Numbered from the stretch's first letter, positions 44,064 to 53,577 are shown. The stretch: 64,000 nucleotides of DNA from Pseudomonas viridiflava (GCF_900583165.1 NZ_UTKY01000076.1:1-64000); one strand, 5' to 3'. Notes: generated from the letters alone by a model not told the origin. Numbers and translations are program-made.

Positions 44064-44699
44064 TTAGAACGGCGCTGGGCACTCGAAACGCAGGCGCTCG
44101 CCGCTTTGGGGGTGGGTGAAGCTCAGCATGCTTGCGTGCAGACACAGGCGCGGCCACGCAGCCAGGGCTTGCTCATGGGCATACAACCCGTCACCCAACA
44201 ACGGATGGCCGATAGAAAGCATATGCACGCGCAACTGGTGCGAACGCCCGGTAATCGGCGTCAACTCCACACGACACCAGTCGCCACACCGCTCCAGCAC
44301 CTTCCAGAACGTCAACGCGTGCTTGCCGAATTCATGGTCCACCACATGGCGTGGCTTGGTCGGCGGGTCGTAGCGCAGGGGCAGGTCGATGCTGCCGCTG
44401 TCCAGTTCCGGCTGGCCCCATGCCAGGGCGGTGTAGGCCTTCTCTGTTTCACGATCATGAAACTGGCGGGACAGTTCACGATGGCTATCGGCGTCCCGGG
44501 CCAGCAGGATAATCCCTGAAGTTTCCCAGTCCAGGCGGTGAACAATGCGGGCTTCGGGGTAGCCGTTTTCCTGCAGGCGGGTGATCAGGCAGTCCTTGTT
44601 GTCGTCGGCGCGGCCAGGCACCGAGAGCAGCAAAGTCGGCTTGTTCACCACCAGGACGGCATCGTCCTGATGAAGGATATGAATATTGGACAACGGCAT
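44064..44699 (-). CDS. rluA: RluA-family pseudouridine synthase
   Basis: The 211-residue enzyme converts uridine to pseudouridine in 23S rRNA and tRNA. It has the family catalytic motif IVHRLDWETSGI (catalytic Asp), VVNKPTLLLSVPG near the N-terminus and GRSHQLRVHM. No S4 domain is present, as expected for RluA itself. The ATG at 44699 is chosen since GAGG lies seven bases upstream; a start at 44717 would add six residues. It follows minE after a gap with a long hairpin. Confidence 0.9.
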   Translation of the reverse strand: MPLSNIHILHQDDAVLVVNKPTLLLSVPGRADDNKDCLITRLQENGYPEARIVHRLDWETSGIILLARDADSHRELSRQFHDRETEKAYTALAWGQPELDSGSIDLPLRYDPPTKPRHVVDHEFGKHALTFWKVLERCGDWCRVELTPITGRSHQLRVHMLSIGHPLLGDGLYAHEQALAAWPRLCLHASMLSFTHPQSGERLRFECPAPF

Positions 44700-44723
44700 T
44701 AAACAGCCTCGTAACAAACGCCA

Positions 44724-44778
44724 ACGGCGGCTCGCCCACCTGGTTCCCGCATGGGGATCAAGGTGCGCGAGCCGCCGT
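44724..44778 (-). other. Long three-part hairpin between minE and rluA
   Basis: ACGGCGGCTCGC pairs perfectly with GCGAGCCGCCGT (12 bp), and inside the loop ACCT pairs with AGGT and CCC with GGG. The structure fills most of the 96-base gap after minE. No long T-tract follows on the minus strand, so it may be an attenuating or processing element and not a simple terminator. Confidence 0.6.
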
Positions 44779-44795
44779 GGCGGCCGCCTGTTCGA

Positions 44796-45050
44796 TCAAC
44801 GATCAGGCAGGGTGATATTGAGTTCCAGAATCGAGCAGCTGCCGTCGTTTTCCAGGGCAACGTGGACATCGTCGTTGCCAATATTGACGTACTTGCGGAT
44901 CACCTCGACCAGTTCCTTCTGCAAGGCTGGCAAGTAGTCCGGCGTGCTGCGTTGGCCGCGTTCGTGCGCCACGATGATCTGTAGACGCTCTTTCGCTACC
45001 GACGCGGTACTTGGCTTTTTGTTGGCCCGAAAGAAGTCGAGAAATTTCAT
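44796..45050 (-). CDS. minE: Cell division topological specificity factor MinE
   Basis: MinE stimulates MinD ATPase and drives the pole-to-pole oscillation that places the division septum. The 84-residue protein has the N-terminal membrane-targeting helix (MKFLDFF), the MinD-binding segment (ASVAKERLQIIVAHER) and the C-terminal dimerisation domain (LELNITLPD). It follows minD by three bases in a min operon. Confidence 0.98.
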   Translation of the reverse strand: MKFLDFFRANKKPSTASVAKERLQIIVAHERGQRSTPDYLPALQKELVEVIRKYVNIGNDDVHVALENDGSCSILELNITLPDR

Positions 45051-45053
45051 TGT

Positions 45054-45866
45054 TTAGTTGCCTCCAAAGATACGCTCGAAGAATCCCTTCTTCTTAACAT
45101 CGAGGAAGCGATGTTCCACGGTCTTGCCCAGCAGGCGATCAACCGCATCGCTGTACGCCTGGCCGGCGTCGCTCTGGTCGTCGAGGATGACCGGAACACC
45201 TTGGTTGGAGGCTTTCAGGACCGCCTGGGATTCTGGAATCACGCCCAGCAGGGTCACTGCGAGGATGTCCTTCACGTCTTCAACACCCAGCATTTCGCCA
45301 TTGCTGACGCGCTCAGGGTTGTAGCGAGTGAGCAGCAAGTGCTCCTTGATTGGGTCCTGGCCTTCTTCGGCGCGCTTGGATTTGCTGGCCAGCAGGCCCA
45401 GCATGCGGTCCGAGTCACGTACCGAGGAGACTTCCGGGTTGGTCACCACGATGGCTTCGTCAGCGAAGTACATTGCCAGGTGAGCACCGGTTTCGATACC
45501 GGCCGGGGAGTCGCACACCACGTATTCGAAGGTTTCCTTCAGTTCAGCGAGTACTTTGCCTACGCCTTCCTTGGTCAACGCATCTTTGTCGCGAGTCTGG
45601 CTGGCGGCCAATACGTACAGGTTCTCAAGGCGCTTGTCCTTGATCAGGGCTTGTTGCAGGTTGGCTTCGCCGTTTACTACGTTGACGAAGTCATACACCA
45701 CACGGCGTTCGCAGCCCATGATCAGGTCGAGGTTACGCAAACCGACGTCGAAGTCGACGATGACTGTCTTGTGGCCGCGCAGAGCGAGGCCGGTACCGAT
45801 AGCGGCGCTGGTGGTGGTCTTACCCACACCACCCTTGCCGGATGTAACCACGAGAATCTTGGCCAA
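45054..45866 (-). CDS. minD: Septum site-determining ATPase MinD
   Basis: This is a ParA/MinD-family ATPase of 270 residues with deviant Walker A (SGKGGVGKTT, residues 8-17), Walker A' (VVDFDVGLRN), Walker B (VCDSPAGIE) and the C-terminal amphipathic membrane helix (KKGFFERIFGGN). It recruits MinC to the membrane and oscillates with MinE. It is spaced 201 bases from minC, enough for its own promoter. Confidence 0.98.
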   Translation of the reverse strand: MAKILVVTSGKGGVGKTTTSAAIGTGLALRGHKTVIVDFDVGLRNLDLIMGCERRVVYDFVNVVNGEANLQQALIKDKRLENLYVLAASQTRDKDALTKEGVGKVLAELKETFEYVVCDSPAGIETGAHLAMYFADEAIVVTNPEVSSVRDSDRMLGLLASKSKRAEEGQDPIKEHLLLTRYNPERVSNGEMLGVEDVKDILAVTLLGVIPESQAVLKASNQGVPVILDDQSDAGQAYSDAVDRLLGKTVEHRFLDVKKKGFFERIFGGN

Positions 45867-46067
45867 GGTGTTTCACCCCTAAGGAAAAAGGACATTTCGG
45901 TCCCTGAAAAACATCTCTTGGAACTCGCTGCAGGCGGACAGCTTTTGTAAGAAAAAGATGTGGTTTGCGCGAGGCAAACACCAACTTCCAATTATTCCTA
46001 CACAAGTATTGCCGGTTTCGCTGTGCTATCAGAGTCTAGAGATGCTTGGAAAATGCGGCAGTATCCG

Positions 46068-46805
46068 TTAAAGACGGACGATGTTCAACAGATCGCCCGA
46101 CAGGCTGACCTGCACCCCGGCCCCCCACAGCGGATCACGGCGCAAATCTTCGGAAACCTTATACCTGCCTGCGATGGACACTAGCTCAGCGCTCATTTGC
46201 TGGCAAAAAATACGGGCTCTGGTATCACCCTTGATGCCGGCCAGGGCACGTCCGCGCATCGGGCCGTATACATGGATGTTGCCATCGGCAAGAAGTTCCG
46301 CCCCAGGACTGACCGAGGAGATCACCACAAGGTCGCTTCCCTCGGCGTAAACCTGCTGCCCGCCCCGTACGGGAGAGGTAATGATCTTTGTAGGCTTGAT
46401 CGTCGGTTCCGGTGGTTTTTCCGGCTTTTTCTTCTCTTCCCCGACCAATGGTTCAATCGGGCGCTCACGTGCACCGGACGGCGGCAGTACTGGCAGTTCA
46501 ATGGCGATGGCCGCAGCAATATCTTCGATACGGCTGGCACGAATCGCCAGGGTGCGCAGGCCATGGGAGCGGCACACCCGCATCAGGCCGGGCAAGTCAA
46601 TGAGGCCTTGGCCAGCGGGCAGCTTGTCCAGGGCCAGCACCAGCGGGGCGTTGTTGAAGAAGTTCGGCGCCAGGGCGACCTTGGCGGCGAGCTGGCGGTC
46701 CAGGGCCTCAAGGTCGTTACGGGCCAGTTCCAGCACGGTGATGGCGAGCATGCTGCCCTTCAGCTGGAACACGGGATCTTGGTCTAGCGGTTCGGTTTGG
46801 CTCAT
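46068..46805 (-). CDS. minC: Septum inhibitor MinC
   Basis: MinC blocks FtsZ polymerisation away from midcell. The 245-residue protein has the N-terminal FtsZ-inhibiting domain (FQLKGSMLAITVLEL), a Pro/Glu/Lys-rich linker (about residues 110-135) and the C-terminal beta-helix (RGGQQVYAEGSDLVVIS, GADGNIHVYG-like ADGNIHVYGPMRGRALAG). The ATG at 46805 gives the usual MSQTEP-like start; the upstream in-frame start at 46871 is not needed. Confidence 0.97.
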   Translation of the reverse strand: MSQTEPLDQDPVFQLKGSMLAITVLELARNDLEALDRQLAAKVALAPNFFNNAPLVLALDKLPAGQGLIDLPGLMRVCRSHGLRTLAIRASRIEDIAAAIAIELPVLPPSGARERPIEPLVGEEKKKPEKPPEPTIKPTKIITSPVRGGQQVYAEGSDLVVISSVSPGAELLADGNIHVYGPMRGRALAGIKGDTRARIFCQQMSAELVSIAGRYKVSEDLRRDPLWGAGVQVSLSGDLLNIVRL

Positions 46806-46924
46806 GGTCGGCAAAAGCGGCTTGTCACGAAAAGTGTCGAGACTTATAACGAGAACATCCACTGGCCGCAAGCCGAGTCGAACCGTTGTAGAATGCGCGG
46901 CCCTTGTCTTTACCGGAATCTGTA

Positions 46925-47860
46925 ATGGATCGCCCGCGTTTTCGAGCTGTATTTTTTCACCCGCGTTTTTGGCTGTTATGGCTGGGACTCGGCATGCTGT
47001 GGCTGGTCACCCAACTGCCGTACCGTGCGCTGCTGGTCATCGGCCGCCTGTTGGGTGCGGGGATGTACCGTGTGGCCGGTGAACGTCGCCGCATCGCTGC
47101 ACGAAACCTGGAACTGTGCTTCCCGGAAAAGTCCGCTCAAGAACGTAAACATTTACTTAAAGAAAATTTTGCCTCCACCGGTATCGCCTTCTTTGAAATG
47201 GCCATGAGCTGGTGGTGGTCGCGCCAACGTTTGGCGCGCCTGGCCCATGTCGAGGGCTTGGAGCATCTCAAGCAGGCTCAGTTGGACGGCAAGGGCGTGA
47301 TCCTCATGGCCCTGCACTTCACCACCCTGGAAATCGGCGCCGCGTTGCTGGGGCAGAAGCACACCATTGATGGTATGTACCGCGAGCACGGCAACCCGTT
47401 GTTTGACTACATCCAGCGCCGTGGCCGCGAGCGCCACAACCTTGATTCCCTGGCGATCGAGCGTGAAGACGTGCGCGGCATGCTCAAGCTGCTGCGTGCC
47501 GGCCGTGCCATCTGGTACGCACCCGACCAGGACTATGGCGCTAAGCAAAGTATTTTCGTACCGCTGTTCGGCATCCAGGCGGCCACAGTGCCGGCCACCA
47601 GCAAGTTTGCCAAGCTGGGTAAGGCGCTGGTGGTGCCGTTCACTCAAGAGCGCCTGGCCGACGGCAGCGGCTATCGCCTGGTGATCCACCCACCGCTGAC
47701 CGACTTCCCCGGCCAAAGCGATGAAGCCGATTGCCTGCGCATCAACCAATGGGTCGAAGCCTCGGTACGCCAATGCCCTGAGCAGTACCTGTGGACCCAT
47801 CGGCGCTTCAAGAGCCGGCCACCGGGTGAGCCCAAGCTGTACGAAAAACGCCGTCGATAA
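46925..47860 (+). CDS. Lipid A biosynthesis lauroyl acyltransferase (HtrB/LpxL-like)
   Basis: This 311-residue inner-membrane enzyme adds a secondary acyl chain to lipid A. It has an N-terminal membrane helix (FWLLWLGLGMLWLV), the acyltransferase HX4E/D-type motif in ALHFTTLEIGAALL, and PDQDYGAKQSIFVPLFG. The ATG at 46925 is used; an earlier TTG at 46904 has no support. It is divergent from minC, the position of PA3242 in P. aeruginosa. Secondary acylation site (2 or 2') cannot be read here. Confidence 0.9.
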   Translation: MDRPRFRAVFFHPRFWLLWLGLGMLWLVTQLPYRALLVIGRLLGAGMYRVAGERRRIAARNLELCFPEKSAQERKHLLKENFASTGIAFFEMAMSWWWSRQRLARLAHVEGLEHLKQAQLDGKGVILMALHFTTLEIGAALLGQKHTIDGMYREHGNPLFDYIQRRGRERHNLDSLAIEREDVRGMLKLLRAGRAIWYAPDQDYGAKQSIFVPLFGIQAATVPATSKFAKLGKALVVPFTQERLADGSGYRLVIHPPLTDFPGQSDEADCLRINQWVEASVRQCPEQYLWTHRRFKSRPPGEPKLYEKRRR

Positions 47861-47890
47861 GACTGACTTTTCCCCACATGGAGTGACGCG

Positions 47891-49033
47891 ATGCGCCCAG
47901 CTGAACCGGTTACAGGCTTGATTCTTTCCGGCGGCGGGGCGCGAGCGGCGTATCAGGTGGGGGTGTTGGCGGCGATTGCCGAGCTGTTGCCGCCGGGGGC
48001 GCCCAACCCATTTCCGGTAATCGTCGGCACCTCGGCCGGGGCAATCAATGCGGTGAGCCTGGCCAGCGGTGCCATGGACTTTACCGCCGCCATCCAACGG
48101 TTGACCGCCTTCTGGCAAGGCTTTCGCAGCCACCTGGTGTTGCGCAGTGACTGGCCAGGGGTGATTCGCCAGGCGAGCCGTTTTTTCATCCACAGCCTAT
48201 TGGGCCTGGGCGCGCAAGTGCCGGTCGCATTGCTCAATAGCGCGCCGCTGCGCAATTTGTTGCAAGAACGCCTAAACCTGGACGGCATCGACGAGGCCAT
48301 CCGCAACAAGCATTTGCACGCGGTGGCGGTCACGGCATTCGGTTATGAGTCCGGTCAGGCGGTGACCTTTTATCAGAGCGGCGGCACCATCGACGCCTGG
48401 CTGCGCCATCGCCGCATCGGCATGCCTACCCAGCTTACGGTTGAGCATCTACTGGCCAGTTCGGCCATCCCCTTGTTGTTCGCGCCGGTCAAACTCGATC
48501 AGGAATACTTCGGTGATGGTGCTGTACGCCAATCAGCACCCATTAGCCCGGCACTGCACCTGGGCGCAAACCGCGTACTGGTGGTGGGCGTCAGCGGCAA
48601 CCCGCGTGGCAATGAGCCGGCAGTGCAACGTACGTTCACCGGCCAGGAGCCGACCCTGGCGCAGATCGGTGGCCATATGCTCAACAGCACGTTCATTGAC
48701 AGCCTTGAGAGTGATATCGAGCTGCTGGAACGCCTTAACCAATTCAGTCATTTCCAGCCTGCCGACAGTGCCGCCCGTGGGTTGGCGCCGGTGGAAGTGC
48801 TGGTGATTGCACCCAGTCAGCCTATTGATGAAATCGCGGCGCGCCATCGCCAGGAATTGCCGGCAGCATTGCGATTGTTCCTGCGGGGGCCGGGGGCGAC
48901 CAAGACGAGCGGGGCGGGAGTGTTGAGTTACTTGCTGTTCGAGGCGGGGTATTGCAGCGAGTTGATCGAGTTGGGGCGGCGGGATGCGTTGGCCAAGCGT
49001 GAGGAAATCACGCGATTCCTCGGTTTGGCCTGA
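47891..49033 (+). CDS. Patatin-like phospholipase
   Basis: The 380-residue protein has the patatin catalytic dyad and oxyanion hole: GGGARAAYQVG near residue 14, nucleophile Ser in GTSAG (about residue 52) and Asp in DGAVRQSAP. Residues 90-130 are an insertion with no evident motif, and no signal peptide is present, so it is probably cytoplasmic or membrane-associated. Lipid acyl hydrolase activity is the family expectation. It starts 30 bases after the acyltransferase with GGAG upstream, so the two may be co-transcribed and both act on membrane lipids. Confidence 0.88.
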   Translation: MRPAEPVTGLILSGGGARAAYQVGVLAAIAELLPPGAPNPFPVIVGTSAGAINAVSLASGAMDFTAAIQRLTAFWQGFRSHLVLRSDWPGVIRQASRFFIHSLLGLGAQVPVALLNSAPLRNLLQERLNLDGIDEAIRNKHLHAVAVTAFGYESGQAVTFYQSGGTIDAWLRHRRIGMPTQLTVEHLLASSAIPLLFAPVKLDQEYFGDGAVRQSAPISPALHLGANRVLVVGVSGNPRGNEPAVQRTFTGQEPTLAQIGGHMLNSTFIDSLESDIELLERLNQFSHFQPADSAARGLAPVEVLVIAPSQPIDEIAARHRQELPAALRLFLRGPGATKTSGAGVLSYLLFEAGYCSELIELGRRDALAKREEITRFLGLA

Positions 49034-49037
49034 TCCC

Positions 49038-49139
49038 CTGTAGGAGCGAGCTTGCTCGCGAAAAACTCAAGGACACCGCGCTCATCCAGGGTACGCGCGT
49101 TATCGTTGACGATCTTCGCGAGCAAGCTCGCTCCTACAG
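49038..49139. repeat. REP doublet, family A (REPIN)
   Basis: Inverted family A REPs around the family spacer (CGCGCGTTATCGTTGACGA), between convergent patatin and porin genes. Confidence 0.93.
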
Positions 49140-49155
49140 TGGGGCCAGCGAACGC

Positions 49156-49941
49156 TTAGAAGTGATACTTGACCAAAAAGCTCGCCGTGTCCTGGGTGGT
49201 CTTGAACGCACCCGAATCTTCGATGCCGTACTTATTCTTCCAATAGTCGTATTCAAAACCCACATACAACTGCTTGTCGCCCCAGTGCAGCGCTTTACCC
49301 AAGTCGTATTTGACCTGTGGGTTGAAGTGCAGGTTGGCGTGGTAAGTGCCACGGGCGTTCTTGTCGTTGTCCACCACCCAGTCCATAAAGCCGTCGATCA
49401 GGATGTCGGAGTTGCCCACCGGCAGCGTGTAAGCCCACACCGGGGTGATCTGCCAAACGCCGTCACCGGCGCGATTGCCTTCGGTCTGACGCTGGTAGAA
49501 GTTCAGCTGGAAGTAGTCGAAACCGGGGATGTTCAAGTCAAAGGCCGGGCCCAGCAGATACGACTCGTTGTCGCCTTCGCCGAACTCGTAGGTGAAGGCC
49601 AGCAACACATCTTTGATCGGGCCGAAAGACAGGTCCTTATCAAGTATTTTACCGAACGACAGACGTGGGCTGATTTCGCCGTAGTAAGTGCTCGGGCCGA
49701 CGTTGCCGTCTTCCTTGCCGTTGTAAAAGATACGGTCGACAAACACGAAGTTGTCACCGTACTTCCACGCATCGGCGTGTTCGAACGTAACGGTTTGCTG
49801 AATCTGCGGGTTAACGGTAAAGCTCTTGCCCCACAGGTAGGTCAGGCTGTTGTTCTGCCACTGCAACAAATCGCCGGCCACGGCTTGGCCACCGGCCAGC
49901 AGGGAACCTGCCAGCATCAGGCCTTTGAACATAGGTTTCAT
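49156..49941 (-). CDS. Tsx-like nucleoside-specific outer membrane porin
   Basis: The 261-residue protein has a signal peptide (MLAGSLLAGGQAVAG, cleavage near residue 22) and a beta-barrel pattern ending with the C-terminal Phe (SFLVKYHF) typical of outer membrane proteins. The repeated WQNNSLTYLWG and FEYDYWKNKYG segments fit the nucleoside-specific channel (Tsx/OmpK) family. The ATG at 49941 follows GGGAG; the frame is open further upstream but without signal-peptide character. It follows the purine permease gene on the same strand, suggesting outer membrane uptake of purines for the urate pathway. Confidence 0.82.
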   Translation of the reverse strand: MKPMFKGLMLAGSLLAGGQAVAGDLLQWQNNSLTYLWGKSFTVNPQIQQTVTFEHADAWKYGDNFVFVDRIFYNGKEDGNVGPSTYYGEISPRLSFGKILDKDLSFGPIKDVLLAFTYEFGEGDNESYLLGPAFDLNIPGFDYFQLNFYQRQTEGNRAGDGVWQITPVWAYTLPVGNSDILIDGFMDWVVDNDKNARGTYHANLHFNPQVKYDLGKALHWGDKQLYVGFEYDYWKNKYGIEDSGAFKTTQDTASFLVKYHF

Positions 49942-50171
49942 TCGGTGCTCCCGAGTTAAAGTTTTATGTTTTTTTTCTGGGCAGGCGCTCTGGTGTGGCG
50001 CCTTTGGGTTCGCTGAAAAGTCGTCTGTTTGGTCAGCTTTATTGCTACAGCAAAAGCCGCGCCAAGGCGGTGAAAACACCGTCGATTCAAGCGGGCGCGG
50101 AGAATACTGGCTCCCACGTCTAGGCTCAAGTGCGCCGTAACAGCGCGCACAGGGCGACAATGGGGCATGCC

Positions 50172-51521
50172 TCAGGTGTGGGCGTGCTCAACGACAGGTC
50201 GTTCAGCACCGCCAAGGATGTTGAACAGGATATTCAGCGACACCGCGCTGAGCGTGGCCATGGCAATGCCGCTGTGGGTGATCGGGCTCATCCACAGCGG
50301 CAGTTGCGCGAAGAACTCCGGGCGCACCACGGGGATCAGGCCCATGCCAATGCTTACCGCCACCAGCAACTGGTTGCGACGGTCGGCGATGTCGGCTTCT
50401 TGGAGAATCTTGATCCCGGTGGCCGCCACCATGCCAAACATGGCAATCGCTGCACCGCCCAGCACCGCCGGTGGAATCGACGCCACCAGGTAAGCGGCTT
50501 TGGGCAGCAGGCTCAGCACGATCAGAAACGCGCCAGCCATGATCGTCACCGAGCGGCAACGCACGCCGGTCATCTGCACCAGGCCGATGTTCTGGGCGAA
50601 GGAGGAGTGGGTAAAGGTGTTGAAAAAGCCGGCGAAAAACGACGCGCCGGCATCACACAACAGACCACGTCGCAGCATTTTCGGGGTGACGTCCTGGCCG
50701 GTGATTTTGCCCAGCGCCAGGAACATTCCGGTGGACTCGACGAAGATGATCACCACCACCAGGCACATCGACAAAATCGGCGCCAGCTCGAACTTGGGCA
50801 TGCCAAAGTGCAGCGGCGTGACCACCTGCACCCACGGCGCTTGGGCCAGGCCACTGAGGTCGACCATACCCAGCATGCCGCACAGCACGTAGCCCAGGCC
50901 CATGCCGATCAGCACCGAGATGTTCACCCAGAAGCCGCGCATAAAGCGGTTGATCAGCAGGATAGTGCCCAGCACCAGCGCGGCAATTGCCAGGTAGATC
51001 GGGGAGCCGAAAGTGGCCGCAGCGCTGCCGCCACCGGCCCAATTCACGGCCACCGGAAACAGCGACAGACCGATGGCCGTAATCACCGTACCGGTCACCA
51101 GGGGAGGGAAGAACCGCACGACCTTGGACATGAACGGCGCGATGAGCATGCCGAAGAAGCCGGCCGCGATGGTCGCGCCGAAGATGCCCTGCAAGCCGAT
51201 ACCGGGCATGCCGGCCATGGCGACCATGCTACCGACGGCGGCGAAACTGGCGCCCATCATCACCGGCATGCGAATGCCGACCGGGCCGATACCGAACGAC
51301 TGCACCATGGTAGCGATGCCGGCCACCAGCAGGTCGGCATTGATCAAAAAGGCGATTTCTTCACGGCTAAGCCCTGCGGCCTGGCCAATAATCAGGGGCA
51401 CGGCGACGGCGCCGCCGTACATCAGCAAGACGTGTTGCAGGCCTACCAGAATCAGTTGCAAGAGGGGCAGCCGCTCCATGGCAGGCGCGGCAGGAATCTG
51501 CGGTTCGACTAACTCGGTCAT
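50172..51521 (-). CDS. NCS2 family urate/xanthine permease
   Basis: The 449-residue inner-membrane transporter of the nucleobase-cation symporter 2 family has about 12-14 hydrophobic segments and the family motifs QHVLLMYGGAVAVPLI (QH motif), AGGGSAAATFG-region and FVESTGMFLALGKITG followed by FNTFTHSSFAQNIGLVQMTG (the NXGXXXXTG signature). Start at the ATG at 51521 with GAGGTG upstream; a longer start at 51566 is not supported. Its neighbour puuD makes urate or xanthine the likely substrate. Confidence 0.9.
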   Translation of the reverse strand: MTELVEPQIPAAPAMERLPLLQLILVGLQHVLLMYGGAVAVPLIIGQAAGLSREEIAFLINADLLVAGIATMVQSFGIGPVGIRMPVMMGASFAAVGSMVAMAGMPGIGLQGIFGATIAAGFFGMLIAPFMSKVVRFFPPLVTGTVITAIGLSLFPVAVNWAGGGSAAATFGSPIYLAIAALVLGTILLINRFMRGFWVNISVLIGMGLGYVLCGMLGMVDLSGLAQAPWVQVVTPLHFGMPKFELAPILSMCLVVVIIFVESTGMFLALGKITGQDVTPKMLRRGLLCDAGASFFAGFFNTFTHSSFAQNIGLVQMTGVRCRSVTIMAGAFLIVLSLLPKAAYLVASIPPAVLGGAAIAMFGMVAATGIKILQEADIADRRNQLLVAVSIGMGLIPVVRPEFFAQLPLWMSPITHSGIAMATLSAVSLNILFNILGGAERPVVEHAHT

Positions 51522-51588
51522 GCAACACCTCGGATCTTTTTTATTTTTGTGTTGTTTGGAACGCAATCTTCAAAACACTGAAGGAACC

Positions 51589-51677
51589 TGTGGGAGGGGG
51601 CTTGTTCCCGATGGCGGTGTGTCATTCAAAGTAACTGTGACTGAACCACCGCTATCGGGGGCAAGCCCCCTCCCACA
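51589..51677. repeat. REP doublet, family B (REPIN)
   Basis: Family B doublet; the left copy has CTTGTTCCC in the core, the right copy is consensus. It lies between the permease and puuD genes, both on the minus strand. Confidence 0.92.
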
Positions 51678-51701
51678 TTTGGACCTGTGTGAATCATTCA
51701 G

Positions 51702-52985
51702 TTAGTTGGTGCGCGCTCCTTGATTGATCCAACTACCAATCAAATCCCGCTCCTGCTGGGTCATTTGAGTGATGTTGCCCAACGGCATGATCTGGCTCGC
51801 CACGGCCTGCGCTTGAATACGCGCCGCCTGCTGCTGAATTTGCGCCGGAGTATCAAACATCACACCCGCCGGTGCGGTGCTGAACAGCGGGCTGGTGGGC
51901 TTGGACGAATGGCAGACGGTGCAGCGCTGTTCGATCACGCTGTGTACCTGGCCGAAGTCCGTAGTGGCTTGCGCCGCTGCGGGTTCTGCGGCCGGTGCTG
52001 CTGGCGCGGCGGGTTTCAAGCCACCGCCCACTGCAGTTTCCGGCAACGGTTGGTACTCGATGGCGGCCGGGGCCTTGGCAATCGGTTCGGCCGGCTTGGG
52101 GCCGGTCACATACGCCAGGCTGATCATCGCCAACGCGCCAACCGGCAGGGTCCACGCATACTTCTGGCTGTTATGCCGGGTGTTGAAGTAGTGGCGCACC
52201 AGCACCGCCGCCACCGCGATACCCGCCAGGATCAGCCAGTTGTATTGGCTGCCGTAGGTGCTCGGGAAGTGGTTGCTGATCATGATGAACAGCACCGGCA
52301 AGGTGAAGTAGTTGTTGTGGCGCGAACGCAGCAAGCCCTTAGCGGGTAGCGCTGGATCAGGCGTGCGGTTCTCGGCGATGGCCGCCACCAGGGCGCGTTG
52401 CGCCGGCATGATGATGCGGAATACGTTGCCCACCATGATCGTGCCGATCACCGCACCCACGTGCAGGTAAGCGCCACGGCCGCTGAAAACCTTGCTGAAG
52501 CCGTAGGCCGCCGCAATCAACAGCACAAACAGAATGAAACCGAGCAAGGCTGGGCGTTTGCCCAAGGCCGAGTCGCAGAGGAAGGAATAGATGAACCAGC
52601 CGGCGAACAGTGAGCCAATGCCCAGCAATACGCCTTCGGTACCGCTGAGTGTGCTGCCGGGGGCGAGCAGGTACAGCGTTGGGTTGAGGTAGAACACCAC
52701 GCACAGCAGCGCGACGCCCGACATCCAGGTGAAATAGGCTTCCCATTTGAACCAATGCAGGTTGTCCGGCATCGTCGGTGGGGCCAGTTTGTATTTTTCC
52801 AGGTGGTAGATGCCGCCACCGTGGATCGCCCACAAGTCGCCGGCCAGGCCGCTCTTGGGGTTGACGCGATTTAGGTTGTTTTCCAGCCAGACGAAGTAGA
52901 AAGAAGCGCCGATCCACGCGACGCCAGTGATCATGTGAACCCAGCGCACGCTCAGGTTCAGCCATTCCAACAGATGTGCTTCCAC
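51702..52985 (-). CDS. puuD: Membrane urate hydroxylase PuuD with cytochrome c domain
   Basis: PuuD oxidises urate to 5-hydroxyisourate. The 427-residue protein has an N-terminal membrane domain of about eight helices (LNLSVRWVHMITGVAWIGASF ... HNNYFTLPVLFIMISNHF), an Ala/Pro-rich linker (about 315-345) and a C-terminal c-type cytochrome with heme motif CTVCH. This is the bacterial alternative to soluble uricase, feeding electrons to the respiratory chain. It is the fifth minus-strand gene of the urate pathway cluster and follows allA by about 50 bases. Confidence 0.93.
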   Translation of the reverse strand: MEAHLLEWLNLSVRWVHMITGVAWIGASFYFVWLENNLNRVNPKSGLAGDLWAIHGGGIYHLEKYKLAPPTMPDNLHWFKWEAYFTWMSGVALLCVVFYLNPTLYLLAPGSTLSGTEGVLLGIGSLFAGWFIYSFLCDSALGKRPALLGFILFVLLIAAAYGFSKVFSGRGAYLHVGAVIGTIMVGNVFRIIMPAQRALVAAIAENRTPDPALPAKGLLRSRHNNYFTLPVLFIMISNHFPSTYGSQYNWLILAGIAVAAVLVRHYFNTRHNSQKYAWTLPVGALAMISLAYVTGPKPAEPIAKAPAAIEYQPLPETAVGGGLKPAAPAAPAAEPAAAQATTDFGQVHSVIEQRCTVCHSSKPTSPLFSTAPAGVMFDTPAQIQQQAARIQAQAVASQIMPLGNITQMTQQERDLIGSWINQGARTN

Positions 52986-53036
52986 AGTCTTTACCTCTCG
53001 CCTGTCACCCTTGTTGTCGGGTGATCAGACCTTCTC

Positions 53037-53540
53037 TTATTGGTGGGGGGCGAGGATCAACCGCTCATCCTCTTCAAAAAAATGCTCATCGCAGTTATTG
53101 CCTTTGCCACTGCGATCAACCACCAGGAAGTCATCCCGCTTTTCGATCGTCAGCACCGGGTGGTGCCAGACGCCGCGATGGTAATTGATGCCCTGCCTGC
53201 CGTTGGTAACGAAGGCGCGGACCAAGCCTGATACAGGTGCATCGCCAAGTGGCGCGACCACGATCAGAAAGGGGTTGCCGAGCAGCGGAATGAAAGCCTG
53301 GCTGCCCAGCGGGTGTCTCTCCAGCATGCATACGGTCAGCGGCATGTCCTGCGCGTCGGCGCGGAAGATGCTGATGATGGCGTTGTCTTCAGGCTGTGCG
53401 GTTTCTACCGTTGCCAGCTTGTGAAAGCGCATGGTCGACCCGTTGTTGATCATGAAGTGATCGCTGCCATCGGTTTCGATAACGTCTCCGAAAGGGGCGA
53501 AGGCTTCTTTGGTCAGGGGTTCGATCACTAGTGTGCGCAT
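53037..53540 (-). CDS. allA: Ureidoglycolate lyase AllA
   Basis: The 167-residue cupin-fold enzyme splits ureidoglycolate into glyoxylate and urea, the last step of the pathway. Motifs LTKEAFAPFGDVIETDG, MLERHPLGSQAFIPL and NYHRGVWHHPVL match AllA. The ATG at 53540 follows an AAGAAGA stretch. It lies between alc and puuD, with a REP doublet on the alc side. Confidence 0.93.
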   Translation of the reverse strand: MRTLVIEPLTKEAFAPFGDVIETDGSDHFMINNGSTMRFHKLATVETAQPEDNAIISIFRADAQDMPLTVCMLERHPLGSQAFIPLLGNPFLIVVAPLGDAPVSGLVRAFVTNGRQGINYHRGVWHHPVLTIEKRDDFLVVDRSGKGNNCDEHFFEEDERLILAPHQ

Positions 53541-53577
53541 GGCTGTCTTCTTAATCTGTTTGATTGTTGATGGTTCA

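Noticed and set aside
49983..50004. A hairpin AGGCGC/GCGCCT after the purine permease
   Set aside because: On the permease strand it is followed by an A-run, not a T-run, so it does not fit a terminator.
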